Numbered from the stretch's first letter, positions 50,201-60,104 are shown. The stretch: 64,000 bases of DNA from Caulobacter sp. 602-1 (GCF_003931565.1 NZ_RRYI01000003.1:248001-312000); one strand, 5' to 3'. Notes: generated by a model not told the origin, from the sequence alone. Program-made: numbers and translations.

Positions 50201-50905
50201 TTAGAAGGCGGCCTTCAGCGAGATCACGGCGCGGCTGCCGTAGATCTTGCCGAAGCTGTGTTCGTCGGTGTCGTGGTAGCGCAGGTCGAGCGTCAGCGTG
50301 CTGTTCAGGGCGTAGGCCGCGCCGACGTTCCAGGTCGTGTAGTCGCCCGAGCCCTTGTAGGTCTGGCGGCCGACGGCGGCCGAGACCGACAGCTTATCGA
50401 TGACCGGATAGCTGCCGTTGAGCTCGTAATAGACGGCCTCGTCGGCGGCGCCGAAGCTGTCGGGGCTGTAGAACACGGCCGCGCCCAGGGCGCCCTTGCC
50501 GGCCGGGATCGAGCCGGCGGCCTTGAACTCGACATTGCCGTAGTCGGCGCCCTTTGGCGCGCCGACATAACCGTAGTAGATCACGCCGAAATCCAGCGAG
50601 GCCGCGCCCAGGGTCGGCTTGTAGCCGGCGTAGAGGTCGACCTCTGCATCGGTCTTGTCCCCGAAGTCGACGTTAGAAGCCCAGGTCCCGGCGTAGAATT
50701 TGCCGGCGGCCAGATCGACACCGCCGAACACCTGCGGATCTTCCTGGGTCTGCGAGACGCCGCGGAACACGTAGTCCGAGGCGGCGCCGACATTGTAGCT
50801 GAGGGTGAAGGGCTTCTGAGCCGCGTCCTGGGCCGAGGCGCCTCCGGCCGAGAGGGCCAGGGCGCCGGTGGCGGCGATCAGGGCGGGGAAAGCAAACTTC
50901 GTCAT
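50201..50905 (-). CDS. TorF-family putative outer-membrane porin inside the kdp operon
   Basis: A 234-aa protein with signal peptide (MTKFAFPALIAATGALALSA, cleaved near GASAQ) and a beta-barrel-like body with alternating residues: YNVGAASDYVFRGVSQTQED, KFYAGTWASNVDFGDK, AEVDLYAGYKP, ending SRAVISLKAAF with terminal Phe. This matches the TorF-type porin family (Gcw_chp). It lies between kdpB and kdpC, 12 nt before kdpC, so it is expressed with the potassium pump and may help potassium cross the outer membrane. That role is inference; no family member is known by me to be potassium-selective. Confidence 0.82.
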   Translation of the reverse strand: MTKFAFPALIAATGALALSAGGASAQDAAQKPFTLSYNVGAASDYVFRGVSQTQEDPQVFGGVDLAAGKFYAGTWASNVDFGDKTDAEVDLYAGYKPTLGAASLDFGVIYYGYVGAPKGADYGNVEFKAAGSIPAGKGALGAAVFYSPDSFGAADEAVYYELNGSYPVIDKLSVSAAVGRQTYKGSGDYTTWNVGAAYALNSTLTLDLRYHDTDEHSFGKIYGSRAVISLKAAF

Positions 50906-50944
50906 GGCAGTCGTTCTTTCAGAACAGGATAGAGTGTGTTGAGG

Positions 50945-51043
50945 CTACGCGGAGGCGTAAGCCGCCAGGAAAACCAGCCCGATCGCCACGATCCCGAAGA
51001 TCAGGTCCCTGACCATTGGATTTGGGGCGATCGGGCCGCGCAT
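50945..51043 (-). CDS. Unannotated 32-aa membrane ORF coupled to kdpB
   Basis: A 32-codon frame whose ATG at 51043 shares one base with the kdpB stop (TGATG), ending TAG at 50945. The product starts [20 protein letters not shown] and has one hydrophobic helix (LIFGIVAIGLVFLAAYAS), ending Ala. An alternative ATG is nine codons in. It is not a normal KdpF, which is present upstream of kdpA. The gap to the porin gene is 39 nt. Coding status rests on the coupled start, the membrane-like composition and its position; it could be chance. Confidence 0.5.
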   Translation of the reverse strand: MRGPIAPNPMVRDLIFGIVAIGLVFLAAYASA

Positions 51044-53124
51044 CAGGCCCATCCCAGGGTCGAGACGATCAGGTCGATCAGCTTGATGCCGGCGAACGGG
51101 GCCACGAGGCCGCCCAGGCCGTAGACCATCAGGTTGCGCGACAGGAGCTTGCCCGCGCCGATGGCGCGATACTTCACGCCCTTCAGGGCCAGGGGGATCA
51201 GAGCGACGATCACCAGGGCGTTGAAGATCACCGCCGACAGGATCGCGCTCTGCGGGCTGTGCAGCTTCATCACGTTCAGGGCGCCGAGCGCCGGCAGCGA
51301 GACCACGAACATCGCCGGGATGATGGCGAAGTACTTGGCCACGTCGTTGGCGATCGAGAAGGTGGTCAGGGCGCCGCGGGTGATCAGCATCTGCTTGCCG
51401 ACCTCGACGATCTCGATGACCTTGGTCGGGTCGCTGTCGAGATCGACCATGTTGCCGGCCTCGCGCGCGGCCTGGGCGCCGGTCTGCATGGCCACGCCGA
51501 CGTCGGCCTGGGCCAGGGCGGGGGCGTCGTTGGCGCCGTCGCCGCACATGGCCACCAGGCGTCCCTTGCCCTGCTCTTCCCGGATCAGCCGCAGCTTGTC
51601 CTCCGGCGTGGCCTCGGCCAGGAAGTCGTCGACGCCGGCCTCGGAGGCGATGGCCGCCGCGGTGACCGGATTGTCGCCGGTGATCATCACGGTGCGCAGG
51701 CCCATGCGGCGCAGGTCGGCGAAGCGTTCCTTGACGTTCGGCTTGACCACGTCCTTCAGGTGGATGACCCCGACCAGGACGCCATTCTCGCTGACGGCCA
51801 GCGGCGTGCCGCCCGAGCGGGCGATGCGATCGACGGCGGCGGTGACCTCCGCCGGAACCATCTTCGGATCCAGCGCCAGGCTCCGATAGACCGCGTCGAC
51901 CGCGCCCTTGCGCCAGGACATGCCATTGGCGTCCAGGCCCGACTGGCGGGTGGTGGCGCTGAAGGCGATCGACGTGGCGTTCTGCGGCGCCTCGATGACG
52001 ATCCCCTGGTTGCGACCCAGTTCGACGATCGAGCGGCCTTCCGGGGTTTCGTCGGCCAACGAAGCGCTGATGGCGGCGCGCAGCGCTGCTTCGGGACGCA
52101 CGCCGGGGGCGGCGATCACTTCGGTGGCCATGCGGTTGCCGAAGGTGATGGTGCCGGTCTTGTCCAGCAGCAGGGTGTCGACGTCGCCAGCGGCCTCTAC
52201 GGCGCGGCCCGAGGTGGCCAGCACGTTGTGCTTCATCAGCCGGTCCATGCCGGCGATGCCGACGGCGGACAGCAGACCGCCGATCGTGGTCGGGATCAGC
52301 GTGATGAACAGCGCGCCCAGCACGATCGGGTCCAGATTGACGCCCGAGAACTTGCCCAGGCCCAGCAGGGTGACGACCGCGATCAGGAAGATCAGGGTCA
52401 GGCCCGCGAGCAGCACGGCCAGGGCGATCTCATTCGGCGTCTTGCGACGGTCCGCGCCCTCGACCATGGCGATCATGCGGTCCAGGAACGTCGAGCCCGG
52501 CTGGGCGGTGACACGGACCTTGATCCAGTCCGAGACCACCGTGGTGCCGCCGGTGACGGCCGAGCGATCGCCGCCGCTTTCGCGGATGACCGGCGCGCTC
52601 TCGCCGGTGATGGCGGCCTCGTTGACGCTGGCCATGCCTTCGACGATTTCGCCATCGGTCGGGACGACGTCGCCAGCCTCGATCAGGATCAGCGAACCGG
52701 GGACCAGCTTGTGGGCCGGGGTCGGGGTGACGGCGCCGGTGGCTTCGTCGGTGATCAGCTTGGCGTTGGTAGTGACCCGGGTGGCGCGCAGGCTGTCGGC
52801 CGCGGCCTTGCCCCGGCCCTCGGCGACGCTTTCGGCCAGGTTGGCGAATAGCACGGTGGCCCATAGCCAGCCGGCGATCTGAATGGCGAAGCCGGCTGAT
52901 TGATGGCTGGCGACCGCCGCGACGGCAGAGACCGTCGACAGCAAAGCCACGATCCAGGTGGCGAAGATCACCGGATTGCCGGTCAACTTGCGCGGGTCCA
53001 GCTTGACGAAGGCGTCCTTGGCCGCCCGGGTCATGATGGCCGGAGAGAGCCCGCCCGCCAGGGCGCCGGCCTTGCGCCGGCCCTCCCCGGCGCCGTTCCC
53101 CATGGGGGATTCAATGGTGGTCAT
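51043..53124 (-). CDS. kdpB: Potassium-transporting ATPase catalytic subunit KdpB
   Basis: A 693-aa P-type ATPase of the Kdp group. The phosphorylated Asp321 is in [13 protein letters not shown], the dephosphorylation loop is TGES (173-176), and [20 protein letters not shown] is the hinge motif. It hydrolyses ATP to drive KdpA potassium uptake in the inner membrane. Length is normal. It starts 19 nt after the kdpA stop with AAGGCG as ribosome binding site, and its stop overlaps the ATG of a 32-aa ORF by one base. Confidence 0.97.
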   Translation of the reverse strand: MTTIESPMGNGAGEGRRKAGALAGGLSPAIMTRAAKDAFVKLDPRKLTGNPVIFATWIVALLSTVSAVAAVASHQSAGFAIQIAGWLWATVLFANLAESVAEGRGKAAADSLRATRVTTNAKLITDEATGAVTPTPAHKLVPGSLILIEAGDVVPTDGEIVEGMASVNEAAITGESAPVIRESGGDRSAVTGGTTVVSDWIKVRVTAQPGSTFLDRMIAMVEGADRRKTPNEIALAVLLAGLTLIFLIAVVTLLGLGKFSGVNLDPIVLGALFITLIPTTIGGLLSAVGIAGMDRLMKHNVLATSGRAVEAAGDVDTLLLDKTGTITFGNRMATEVIAAPGVRPEAALRAAISASLADETPEGRSIVELGRNQGIVIEAPQNATSIAFSATTRQSGLDANGMSWRKGAVDAVYRSLALDPKMVPAEVTAAVDRIARSGGTPLAVSENGVLVGVIHLKDVVKPNVKERFADLRRMGLRTVMITGDNPVTAAAIASEAGVDDFLAEATPEDKLRLIREEQGKGRLVAMCGDGANDAPALAQADVGVAMQTGAQAAREAGNMVDLDSDPTKVIEIVEVGKQMLITRGALTTFSIANDVAKYFAIIPAMFVVSLPALGALNVMKLHSPQSAILSAVIFNALVIVALIPLALKGVKYRAIGAGKLLSRNLMVYGLGGLVAPFAGIKLIDLIVSTLGWA

Positions 53125-53143
53125 GATGTAATCGCCTTTGCGA

Positions 53144-54853
53144 TTAGTGGCCGTCGGTCACGGCGAGCACTTGGAAGTGCTCGACGATCGGACCGAGGGC
53201 CAAAGCAGGGAAGAATTGCAGGCCGCCCAGGATCAGGATCACCCCGACCAGCAGGCCGACGAACAGGCCGCCGTGGGTCGGCAGGGTCCCGGCCGACGGC
53301 GCCAGCTTGGGCTTGGCGACCAGTGAGCCCGCCATGGCCAGGATGGCCACGATCGGCAGGAAGCGGCCCAGAGCCATGGCCACGCCGAGGGTGGCGTCCC
53401 ACCAGGGCGCGTTGGCGGTCAGACCGGCGAAGGCCGAGCCGTTGTTGGCCGTGGCCGAGGTGTAGGCGTAGAGGATCTCCGACATCCCGTGGGGACCGCT
53501 GTGCATCAGGCCCTTCAGCGCCTCGGGCAGCACCGCGGCGATGGCCGAGAAGCCCAAGGTGGCGACCGGGATGGCCAGGACGGCCAGGATCGACAACTGC
53601 ACTTCGCGGGCTTCGATCTTCTTGCCCAGGTACTCCGGCGTGCGACCGACCATCAGACCGGCGACGAAGACCGAAAGGATGGCCATGACCACCATAACCG
53701 CGATGCCCGAGCCGATGCCGCCCGGCAGGATCTCACCCAGGTGCATCAGGAACATCGCCATGCCGCCGCCCAGCGGCATCAAGCTGGAGTGCATGCCGTT
53801 GACCGAACCGTTCGAGGCGCCGGTCGTGGCGGCGGCCCAGGCGGCCGTGGCCGGCGCGCCAAAGCGCACTTCCTTGCCTTCCATGTTGACGGCGGTCTCG
53901 ACGCCGGCGGCCTGTTGGGCCGGCGGGGTCATGGTCTCGGTGGCGTAGATCGTCGCCGCGCCGGCGAACAGCAGCACGGCGGCCGCCAGGACCAGGGCGC
54001 GGACGTCCTTCTTGGCCAGGACCGAGCGGCCGAAGGCGAAGAAGGCCGCCCAGCCCAGCACGTTGATGGAGATCGCCGTGATCAGGTTGGTCAGCGGCGT
54101 CGGGTTCTCGAACGGGTGCGCCGAGTTGACGTTGAAGACGCCGCCGCCGTTGATGCCCAGCATCTTGATGGCTTCCTGCGACGCCACGGCGTAGAGCGAG
54201 ATCTTCTGCTCGGCGCCTTCCATGGTGTGGGCGATCACGCCCGCCGACAGGGTCTGGGGCAGGCCCAGGGCGACCAGCAGCACGGCCACGACGAACGAGA
54301 TCGGCAGCAGCACATAGAGCGTGGTGCGGACCAGGTCGGCCCAGAAATTGCCGACACCCTCGCCGCGGTTGGCCGTGAAGGCGCGAGCAAGCGCGGCGGC
54401 CACGGTCGCGCCGGTGGCGGCGGAAACGAAGTTCTGGGTCGTCAGCACCAGCATCTGGCTGAGCGTCGACATGGTCGTCTCGCCCCCATAGCTCTGCCAG
54501 TTGGTGTTGGTGACGAAACTGATCGCCGTGTTGAACGACAGGTGCTCCGACAGACCCGGAAAGCCTTGCGGGTTCAGCGGCAGCACGCCCTGCAGGCGAA
54601 GCACCGCGTAGACGAAGAGAAAGCCGAAAAGGTTGAACGCCAGCAGCGCGCCGGCGTAGCTCCACCAGGTCTGGTTCTTCTTCGCGTCCACCCCGCAAGC
54701 GGCATAGAAGAACCTCTCGACCGGCCGCATTACCGGGTCGAGCCAAGTGCGCTCGCCGTTCCAGACGCGAGACATATAGACGCCCAGCGGCCAGCCGATC
54801 GCGACCGCCAAGCCGAGCGTCAGGGCGATTTCCGCCCAACCTTGCCAATTCAT
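53144..54853 (-). CDS. kdpA: Potassium-transporting ATPase channel subunit KdpA
   Basis: A 569-aa KdpA, the potassium-binding channel-like subunit of KdpFABC. Selectivity-filter-like loops are visible in [33 protein letters not shown] and [15 protein letters not shown]. Ten or so membrane helices as expected. ATG at 54853, 13 nt after kdpF. Part of the operon 55039-46219 for uptake when potassium is scarce. Confidence 0.97.
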   Translation of the reverse strand: MNWQGWAEIALTLGLAVAIGWPLGVYMSRVWNGERTWLDPVMRPVERFFYAACGVDAKKNQTWWSYAGALLAFNLFGFLFVYAVLRLQGVLPLNPQGFPGLSEHLSFNTAISFVTNTNWQSYGGETTMSTLSQMLVLTTQNFVSAATGATVAAALARAFTANRGEGVGNFWADLVRTTLYVLLPISFVVAVLLVALGLPQTLSAGVIAHTMEGAEQKISLYAVASQEAIKMLGINGGGVFNVNSAHPFENPTPLTNLITAISINVLGWAAFFAFGRSVLAKKDVRALVLAAAVLLFAGAATIYATETMTPPAQQAAGVETAVNMEGKEVRFGAPATAAWAAATTGASNGSVNGMHSSLMPLGGGMAMFLMHLGEILPGGIGSGIAVMVVMAILSVFVAGLMVGRTPEYLGKKIEAREVQLSILAVLAIPVATLGFSAIAAVLPEALKGLMHSGPHGMSEILYAYTSATANNGSAFAGLTANAPWWDATLGVAMALGRFLPIVAILAMAGSLVAKPKLAPSAGTLPTHGGLFVGLLVGVILILGGLQFFPALALGPIVEHFQVLAVTDGH

Positions 54854-54866
54854 GGGATGTGATCCG

Positions 54867-54959
54867 TCAGAACTTGTCCGGCCGCAGCATCGCCACGACC
54901 ATGTAGACCGCGACGACGATCGCCCCGGCTCCCCAAAGCGCGCTCACCAGCATGGTCAT
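54867..54959 (-). CDS. kdpF: Potassium-transporting ATPase small subunit KdpF
   Basis: A 30-codon frame giving a single-helix protein that starts [20 protein letters not shown] and ends [10 protein letters not shown]. The helix followed by LRPDKF is the KdpF signature (family proteins end in LLRPERF or similar). It sits directly upstream of kdpA, as usual, and stabilises the KdpFABC complex. ATG at 54959 overlaps the stop of the preceding 27-aa ORF by 4 nt (ATGA); a second ATG two codons later is possible. Short genes like this are often missed. Confidence 0.9.
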   Translation of the reverse strand: MTMLVSALWGAGAIVVAVYMVVAMLRPDKF

Positions 54960-55039
54960 AGGCGCCTCAACGCGGCGGCGAAGGCGGCGAAGGCCACGAA
55001 CAGCCCCGTCCCCAGCGCCAGGAAGATAAGATCGGCCAT
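54956..55039 (-). CDS. 27-aa single-helix ORF leading the kdp operon
   Basis: A 28-codon frame from ATG at 55039, with a strong AGGAGG 5 nt upstream, to a TGA shared with the kdpF ATG (4-nt overlap). The product starts MADLIFLALGTGLFVAFAAF and ends AAALRRL: one membrane helix and a basic end. Small hydrophobic ORFs of this type occur ahead of kdpF in other bacteria, as far as I recall, usually without annotation. The strong ribosome binding site and coupling make translation very likely; the role, perhaps a leader or a complex accessory, is unknown. Confidence 0.7.
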   Translation of the reverse strand: MADLIFLALGTGLFVAFAAFAAALRRL

Positions 55040-55352
55040 GACAGCCTCCTGCTAAGTTGCGCGGAACAGACCATGGAGGCGCGTAAGGGCTCCATTCGGG
55101 AATCTGGAGCCGCGCATAAGCGCCGCATAAAGGCCGGGGACTTGCGCCGGCTCATGCCGATCCCGCCAAACCGTCTGACTTCGTATGGAGCGCTCACGGC
55201 CGTCGGCGGGATGCTGAAGGGGCCTGGAGCGCCAGGGGCCCTACCGACCGGAGGTCAGCGCCCTCTGGAAAGAAACCCGATCATTATGGACAAATTCGCG
55301 TGCGATCAGGCCAATATCGGAAGCTTGCTTGCGACTGACGCAAAGGTGGGAC
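55040..55352. other. Divergent gap between kdp operon and LysR gene
   Basis: A 313-nt non-coding stretch carrying the promoters of the kdp operon (minus) and of the LysR gene (plus). Besides the phased CGCATAA repeats, the part next to the LysR gene (about 55275-55330) is AT-richer and may hold its promoter. A plus-strand open frame crossing it (from 55073) shows no family similarity and enters the LysR gene in another frame. Confidence 0.5.
55080..55130. promoter_or_regulatory. Phased direct repeats upstream of kdp, candidate KdpE site
   Basis: CGCATAA occurs at 55113-55119 and 55124-55130, 11 bp apart, and CGCGTAA at 55080-55086, exactly 33 bp before the first. Spacing of one and three helical turns is typical of OmpR-family sites. 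The second copy extends to CGCATAAAGG, identical to 46115-46124 upstream of the DUF4118 gene. The repeats are 41-91 nt upstream of the first kdp start codon. Confidence 0.5.
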
Positions 55353-56306
55353 ATGGACAGGTTCGCGACCCTCAGCGCCTTCGTCACGGTCGTCGACCAT
55401 GGCGGCTTCGCGCCAGCCGCCCGACGATTGGGCGTGGCGCCCTCCTCCCTGACACGGCAGGTCAACGCGCTCGAGAAGCACCTGGGGGCGTTGCTCCTCA
55501 ACCGGTCGACCCGCAACGTCACCCTGACCGACGCCGGCGCCCTCTACCTCAACGAGGCCCGCAGGATCCTCGATGACCTCGACAACGCCGACCGCACGGT
55601 GAGCGAGCGCGGCGGGCCGCCGAGCGGGCTTCTGCGGCTGACACTGCCCGTCGCGTTCGGGCGGCTCCACGTCGCCCCGATGCTGCCGGCCTTCCTGCGG
55701 CGATATCCCGAGCTGCGCCTGGAGGTGCTGGCCACCGACGCCGTCAGCAATCTCGTCGAGGACCGCATTGACGTGGCCGTGCGGCTCGGTGCGATGAACG
55801 CCTCCAGCCTGATCGCCCGCAAGCTCGCGCCGCATCGGCGGGCGGTCTGCGCCAGCCCCGCCTATCTCGCCGAGCATGACGCGCCGCGCACGCCATCCGA
55901 CCTGATGAGTCACAGCTGCCTCGTCTACGAGTACTTCAACGGCGACAGCACCTGGACCCTGGCGCGGGGCGGCGAGCGCGAGAAGGTGACCGTCAAGGGT
56001 CCTCTGCGCTCCAGCGGATCGGAGGTCTTGCGGGAAGCCGCGCTCGGCGGCGTCCGCCTTGCCCTGCTGCCGACCTGGCTGATCGGCGGCGATATCACCA
56101 CGGGGGCTCTGGTTCCGGTCCTCGACGACTGGACGGCCAGCCCGAGCGCCGAGGAAGGCGCGATCTGGGCCTGCTATCCGCCGAACCGTCGCGGCCTGAA
56201 GAAGGTCGCCTGCTTCCTGGACGCCCTGGCGCGCCACATTGGCGCGCCGGCCTATTGGGATCGGGACGCTCCGGCGCCGGGCGCCGAAGACATCCCCTCT
56301 GGCTAG
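55353..56306 (+). CDS. LysR-family transcriptional regulator
   Basis: A 317-aa LysR regulator. HTH domain: MDRFATLSAFVTVVDHGGFA, PAARRLGVAPSSLTRQVNAL, LNRSTRNVTLTDAG. The substrate domain (about 90-295) is of the DNA-binding/periplasmic-fold type. Members of this subgroup (MDRF start) often control nearby efflux or oxidoreductase genes. ATG at 55353 follows AAAGGTGGG; an earlier in-frame start at 55329 would lie upstream of it. The gene converges on an MFS exporter with a 4-nt overlap, so regulation of that gene is possible. Confidence 0.93.
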   Translation: MDRFATLSAFVTVVDHGGFAPAARRLGVAPSSLTRQVNALEKHLGALLLNRSTRNVTLTDAGALYLNEARRILDDLDNADRTVSERGGPPSGLLRLTLPVAFGRLHVAPMLPAFLRRYPELRLEVLATDAVSNLVEDRIDVAVRLGAMNASSLIARKLAPHRRAVCASPAYLAEHDAPRTPSDLMSHSCLVYEYFNGDSTWTLARGGEREKVTVKGPLRSSGSEVLREAALGGVRLALLPTWLIGGDITTGALVPVLDDWTASPSAEEGAIWACYPPNRRGLKKVACFLDALARHIGAPAYWDRDAPAPGAEDIPSG

Positions 56307-57502
56307 GCCTGCGTCGCGCGGGCGCGGCGGCTGAAATCAAGCGCCTGCAGGGCGGTGCTCAGGACGCCGAGGGCGCCCCCCAGCGCCGTCACGGCGGTCC
56401 ATCCGCCCGCTTGCCAGGCCGCCGAACCGGCCGCCGAGCCGAAGGCGCCGCCCAGGAACATCGAGCCCATCAGCACGGTGTTGAGACGCGCGCGCGCCTC
56501 GGGACGCAGGGCGAAAGCGATGTGCTGGTTGGAGACCAGGGCCGACTGCATGGCGAAGTCGAGCACGATCACGCCCACGACCAGTCCCGCCACCGAGGTC
56601 CAGACGCCAAACAGCGCCCAGGAGACCAGGATCAGGATCGAGGCGAGCATGACCACCGGCTTGGGGCCGCGCCGGTCGGCGAACCGGCCGGCCAGGGGGG
56701 CGGCGAAGATGCCCACCGCGCCGACGACACCGAAGAGGCCGGCGACATCCGCGCCCAGACGGTAGGCGGGCGACTGCAGCCGGAAGGCCAGCACCGTCCA
56801 GAACACCGTGAAGGCCGCGAAGATCAGGGCCTGGGTGAAGGCGGCCAGGCGCAGGGCGGGAAACTCTTTCCAGAGGTCGCCGATCGAGGCCAGGAGCTTG
56901 CCATAGCCGAGCTTGGAGTCGGGCGCCACGCGCGGCAGCGTCATGAACATGACCGCTCCGGCGATCAGGGCCATCGGCGCGCCGAGCCAGAACATCTCGC
57001 GCCACCCAAAGCGCGTGGCCACGAAGCCGGCGAGCGTGCGACTGAGCAGGATGCCGGTGAGGATGCCCGAGAGCACCGTTCCCACCGTCGCCCCGCGCTT
57101 TTCCGGTGAGGAAAGATGCGCGGCGAAGGGTACGATCTGCTGGGCGACCGTCGAGGCCAGGCCCACCGCCAGGGACGCCACCACGACCAGGGCCGCGCTG
57201 GGCGCGAGGGCCGCCAGCACCAGAGCCAGCGCCAGGACGACGAACTGGACGCCGATCTGCTTTCGGCGATCGATGATGTCGCCCAGCGGAACCAGCAGGA
57301 AGAGGCCGGCGGCGTAGCCCAGCTGGGTGGCGGTCGGGATCAGACCGGTCAAAGGGCCAGGGAGATCCTGTTCGATCAGCCCCAGCATGGGCTGGTTGTA
57401 GTAGATATTGGCGACGGCGACGCCGGCGGCGGCGGACATCGCGAAGGTCATCGAGGATGACAGGCCTTTGCGGGCCGGTGCGTTGGGAGCGTCTGCGGAC
57501 AT
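56303..57502 (-). CDS. MFS transporter, DHA1-type exporter
   Basis: A 399-aa major-facilitator protein with 12 helices. The N-terminus NIYYNQPMLGLIEQDL and the motif-A-like LGDIIDRRKQIGVQ place it in a drug:H+ antiporter-like (DHA1) group, whose members export small molecules. Shared residues ATVGTVLSGILTGILLSRTL match motif C of exporters. ATG at 57502 has GAGGAA about 8 nt upstream; the frame open further upstream lacks family support. Converges with the LysR gene at 55353. Substrate unknown. Confidence 0.9.
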   Translation of the reverse strand: MSADAPNAPARKGLSSSMTFAMSAAAGVAVANIYYNQPMLGLIEQDLPGPLTGLIPTATQLGYAAGLFLLVPLGDIIDRRKQIGVQFVVLALALVLAALAPSAALVVVASLAVGLASTVAQQIVPFAAHLSSPEKRGATVGTVLSGILTGILLSRTLAGFVATRFGWREMFWLGAPMALIAGAVMFMTLPRVAPDSKLGYGKLLASIGDLWKEFPALRLAAFTQALIFAAFTVFWTVLAFRLQSPAYRLGADVAGLFGVVGAVGIFAAPLAGRFADRRGPKPVVMLASILILVSWALFGVWTSVAGLVVGVIVLDFAMQSALVSNQHIAFALRPEARARLNTVLMGSMFLGGAFGSAAGSAAWQAGGWTAVTALGGALGVLSTALQALDFSRRARATQA

Positions 57503-57772
57503 AATCGCGTTCCTCGCGCCGGAAGCCGGCGCCTGGCGTCTGGGAAAGGGCGAGACGCGCGCCGCGGGCAGCGCCGTCTCCGGCAAGAATCCTGCCGCAC
57601 TATTTAGCGTCGAGCCGGAACGAAAATAATTGGACGAATTTGCCGCTCTGCTTTGCGTGCTACGCAAAAATCGATGCGGCCGGTCCTGCCCAGGCGCGAC
57701 GCGGACATGGCGACCGCACCCCCGCCTTGGCCGCGGCGGGATCGGCGCACATGCCCCAAAGGGGCGGGAAAT
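57503..57772 (-). other. Gap upstream of the MFS exporter
   Basis: A 270-nt stretch between the exporter start and the stop of the S33 hydrolase gene. It holds the exporter promoter; the AT-richer segment about 57598-57680 is the most likely location. No RNA gene, repeat or conserved ORF is seen. Confidence 0.35.
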
Positions 57773-59200
57773 CTACCCCGTGTACGTGAACGCCATCGGC
57801 GTGTCGGCCGCCGGCAGGCAGCTCCGGTCGACCGGTTTGGTCGGATCCTGGAAGAACGACCGGATCATCTTGCGCGTACAGGGGCTAGCGCGGCTGACGC
57901 CGTGGGTGGCGTTGGTGACGATCACCACCTGCGAACCCTCGTAGCCCTTGGCGGCGGCCTTGGTCAGTTCGGGCGGGCAACCGGGATCGATCTCGGCGGC
58001 CAGGAACAGGGTCGGGATCGCGGTCTTGACCGGCTCCTGCTCGGCCTTGGAGATCGGGCCGACGTCGATCGCCTTGCAGACATCGTGGATGCGCTGCATT
58101 GGCGCCACCATCAGGCGGGCGATCGGATCGTTCTCCGTGCCCTTGGCGACGTCAGCCCGACTTTCGAACGGGATCTCCTCCTTGCACAGGTGGGTCATGA
58201 ACTGGCCCTCGCTGTAGTAGTCGCGGCTCTCGACGAAGTCGGCGACCGGGGCGACGTCGCCCTGGATCACCTTCCACAGGTCGCGCGGCAGCACGCCGGC
58301 GGTGAAGTAGCTGGCGTCCATCAGCCAGCCGCCCAGGTCGTCGGCGGCGTAGGTCTTGCCGTTGATCGTCTGGGGGCCGGCCAGCCAGCGCTCGGCGACC
58401 ACGGCCAGCTTGGCCTTCAGGTCGGGATAACGCTTGGCGCACTCGGCCACGACCGCGCACTTGGCCATGACGATGTCGATCGAGTTGGAGACCATGGCCG
58501 GCCCGCCGACGGTCCAGTCGGCCTCGGGCGGCCAGGGCGAATCCTGGACCACCGCGCGCACGCCCTGCGGCTGATGAGCCTGGATGGCGGCCTCGATGCG
58601 GGTGCCGTAGGAGCCGCCGAACAGGTCGATCTGCTTGAAGCCCAGCAGTTGGCGGAGGTCCTGGACGTCCTTGGCCACCTCGACGGCGTTGTAGCGCGCG
58701 ATGTTCACGCCCTTGGCCTGGAAACCCTTCAGGCAGGCGACGACGCCTTGCGCGTCCTGATCGGTCGGCGGGCCGGCGTCGGTCAGGTGCGTTCCGGGGC
58801 AGTCGAGATTGGGGACGGACTGGCCGCCGCCGCGCTGGTCGATGAAAACCCAGTCCTGGTCGAGCGCGACGAACTCGCGCGAGGCCTTGCTGGCCAGCAG
58901 GCGCGGCAGGCCCTTCAGGGCCGAACCGCCCGGGCCGCCGTGCAGATAGATCACCGGCGGCAGGCCGGCCTTGGGCTCGCTGGCGTGAACGATGGCGACC
59001 GCCACCTTGATGCGGCGGGTCCCGGGATCGCCGCGCGTCTCGTCGACGACCAGATTGCCACAGTCGACCTTCAGGCCGGTGGCCTTGTAGTCGCCGGCGC
59101 AGGCGGTCTTCTCGAACGTCGGCGCGGCCGCGTGAGCTGATCCGGTGATAGCCGCCAGGGCGAAGGCGCCAGCGGCGGCGATCCAGGACAAACGCGACAT
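57773..59200 (-). CDS. Exported alpha/beta hydrolase, S33/tripeptidyl-aminopeptidase-like
   Basis: A 475-aa secreted hydrolase with signal peptide (MSRLSWIAAAGAFALAAITG, cleaved near AHAAA). The oxyanion motif is VIYLHGGPGGSAL, the nucleophile Ser is in LFGGSYGTRIEA, the acid in AAEIDPGCPPE and His in TNATHGVSR. This matches the S33 proline-iminopeptidase / tripeptidyl-aminopeptidase group, which removes N-terminal residues or short peptides. Acts in the periplasm. ATG at 59200 has GGGAG 6 nt upstream; a start 48 nt earlier would put extra residues before the signal peptide. Confidence 0.9.
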   Translation of the reverse strand: MSRLSWIAAAGAFALAAITGSAHAAAPTFEKTACAGDYKATGLKVDCGNLVVDETRGDPGTRRIKVAVAIVHASEPKAGLPPVIYLHGGPGGSALKGLPRLLASKASREFVALDQDWVFIDQRGGGQSVPNLDCPGTHLTDAGPPTDQDAQGVVACLKGFQAKGVNIARYNAVEVAKDVQDLRQLLGFKQIDLFGGSYGTRIEAAIQAHQPQGVRAVVQDSPWPPEADWTVGGPAMVSNSIDIVMAKCAVVAECAKRYPDLKAKLAVVAERWLAGPQTINGKTYAADDLGGWLMDASYFTAGVLPRDLWKVIQGDVAPVADFVESRDYYSEGQFMTHLCKEEIPFESRADVAKGTENDPIARLMVAPMQRIHDVCKAIDVGPISKAEQEPVKTAIPTLFLAAEIDPGCPPELTKAAAKGYEGSQVVIVTNATHGVSRASPCTRKMIRSFFQDPTKPVDRSCLPAADTPMAFTYTG

Positions 59201-59275
59201 CGAAGACTCCCACGGCTTTCGTGCATCAACACCAAGGTTAATGCTCACCGCAAGGCTTCAACATGCGACCGTCCG

Positions 59276-60037
59276 CTAGAACCGGTAGGCGGCCGACAGC
59301 ACCGCCGAGGGCTGGATCGGGTCAAAGACGATCGGGCTCTCCCTGGCGTCGCCAGTCAGCTTGGTGACCGAGCCGGTCGCGCCCAGGCTGACCCGATCGG
59401 TCAGACGATAGCTGGCGGTCAGCGAAACTGAAACGTCCTTGATCCCGCCGCCGGGACGATAGGCCGCGAGGCCCGAGGCCACCGCCTGGCTGGCGCTGAT
59501 CCCGAAATAGCTGCGGTTATAGGCGCCATCGGCCCAGGTGGTCGAAACGCTGGGGATCAAGGTCAGGCGTCCGGACGGCCGCAGCGGCATGGCCAAGGTC
59601 GCGTCGACCAGGACGCCGTCGAGGTCGCCGGAGAGAACCTTGGTCGCGCCCAGACTGGCCATGACCCTGCCGGCCTTTACGTCGGCGGAGATCCGCGCCC
59701 CGGCGCCGCCCGACACCCGGCCGATGCCGGCCGGCGCGTCACGGCGGCGGTAGCCTGGCACGAAGGTCACACCGGCCCCGACATCAACAGTGTCGCCGTC
59801 GACCAGGTTGGCGCCGAGCCCCCGGCGCGAGCCGGCGAAGAAGCGGCCGTGCTTCAGGTCGATCACCGGGAACGGCAGAACGCGGTAGTCCTTGGCGCCC
59901 TGGTAAGCCGGCGCGTAGATCACCGCCCCGCCGACGACGGTCCGGTCAGGCGCGCGATCCTGGGCGCTGGCCTTGGTGGCGAGGCTCACGGCGGTCAGCA
60001 CGCAGAGCAGCGCGATTGGCGTCAGGGCATGGATCAT
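59276..60037 (-). CDS. MipA/OmpV-family outer-membrane protein
   Basis: A 253-aa outer-membrane beta-barrel of the MipA/OmpV family with signal peptide ([20 protein letters not shown], cleaved after SAQ). Family blocks: [35 protein letters not shown] and ending AVLSAAYRF with terminal Phe. Members act as scaffolds for murein enzymes or simple porins; the role here is not known. AGGAGG lies 4 nt before the ATG. A monocistronic gene: gaps on both sides. Confidence 0.88.
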   Translation of the reverse strand: MIHALTPIALLCVLTAVSLATKASAQDRAPDRTVVGGAVIYAPAYQGAKDYRVLPFPVIDLKHGRFFAGSRRGLGANLVDGDTVDVGAGVTFVPGYRRRDAPAGIGRVSGGAGARISADVKAGRVMASLGATKVLSGDLDGVLVDATLAMPLRPSGRLTLIPSVSTTWADGAYNRSYFGISASQAVASGLAAYRPGGGIKDVSVSLTASYRLTDRVSLGATGSVTKLTGDARESPIVFDPIQPSAVLSAAYRF

Positions 60038-60104
60038 ACTGCCTCCTATAGAATGCCGCGTCCGATCATCGACACAGATACGACCTCAATGCGAAGACAG
60101 ATGC

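Noticed and set aside
53489..54862. 457-codon plus-strand open frame opposite kdpA
   Set aside because: Gln/Gly/His/Arg-rich shadow of kdpA; no start context and no family similarity.
55073..55576. 167-codon plus-strand frame crossing the kdp-LysR gap
   Set aside because: Runs into the LysR gene out of frame and shows no family feature; the part in the gap coincides with the putative KdpE repeats.
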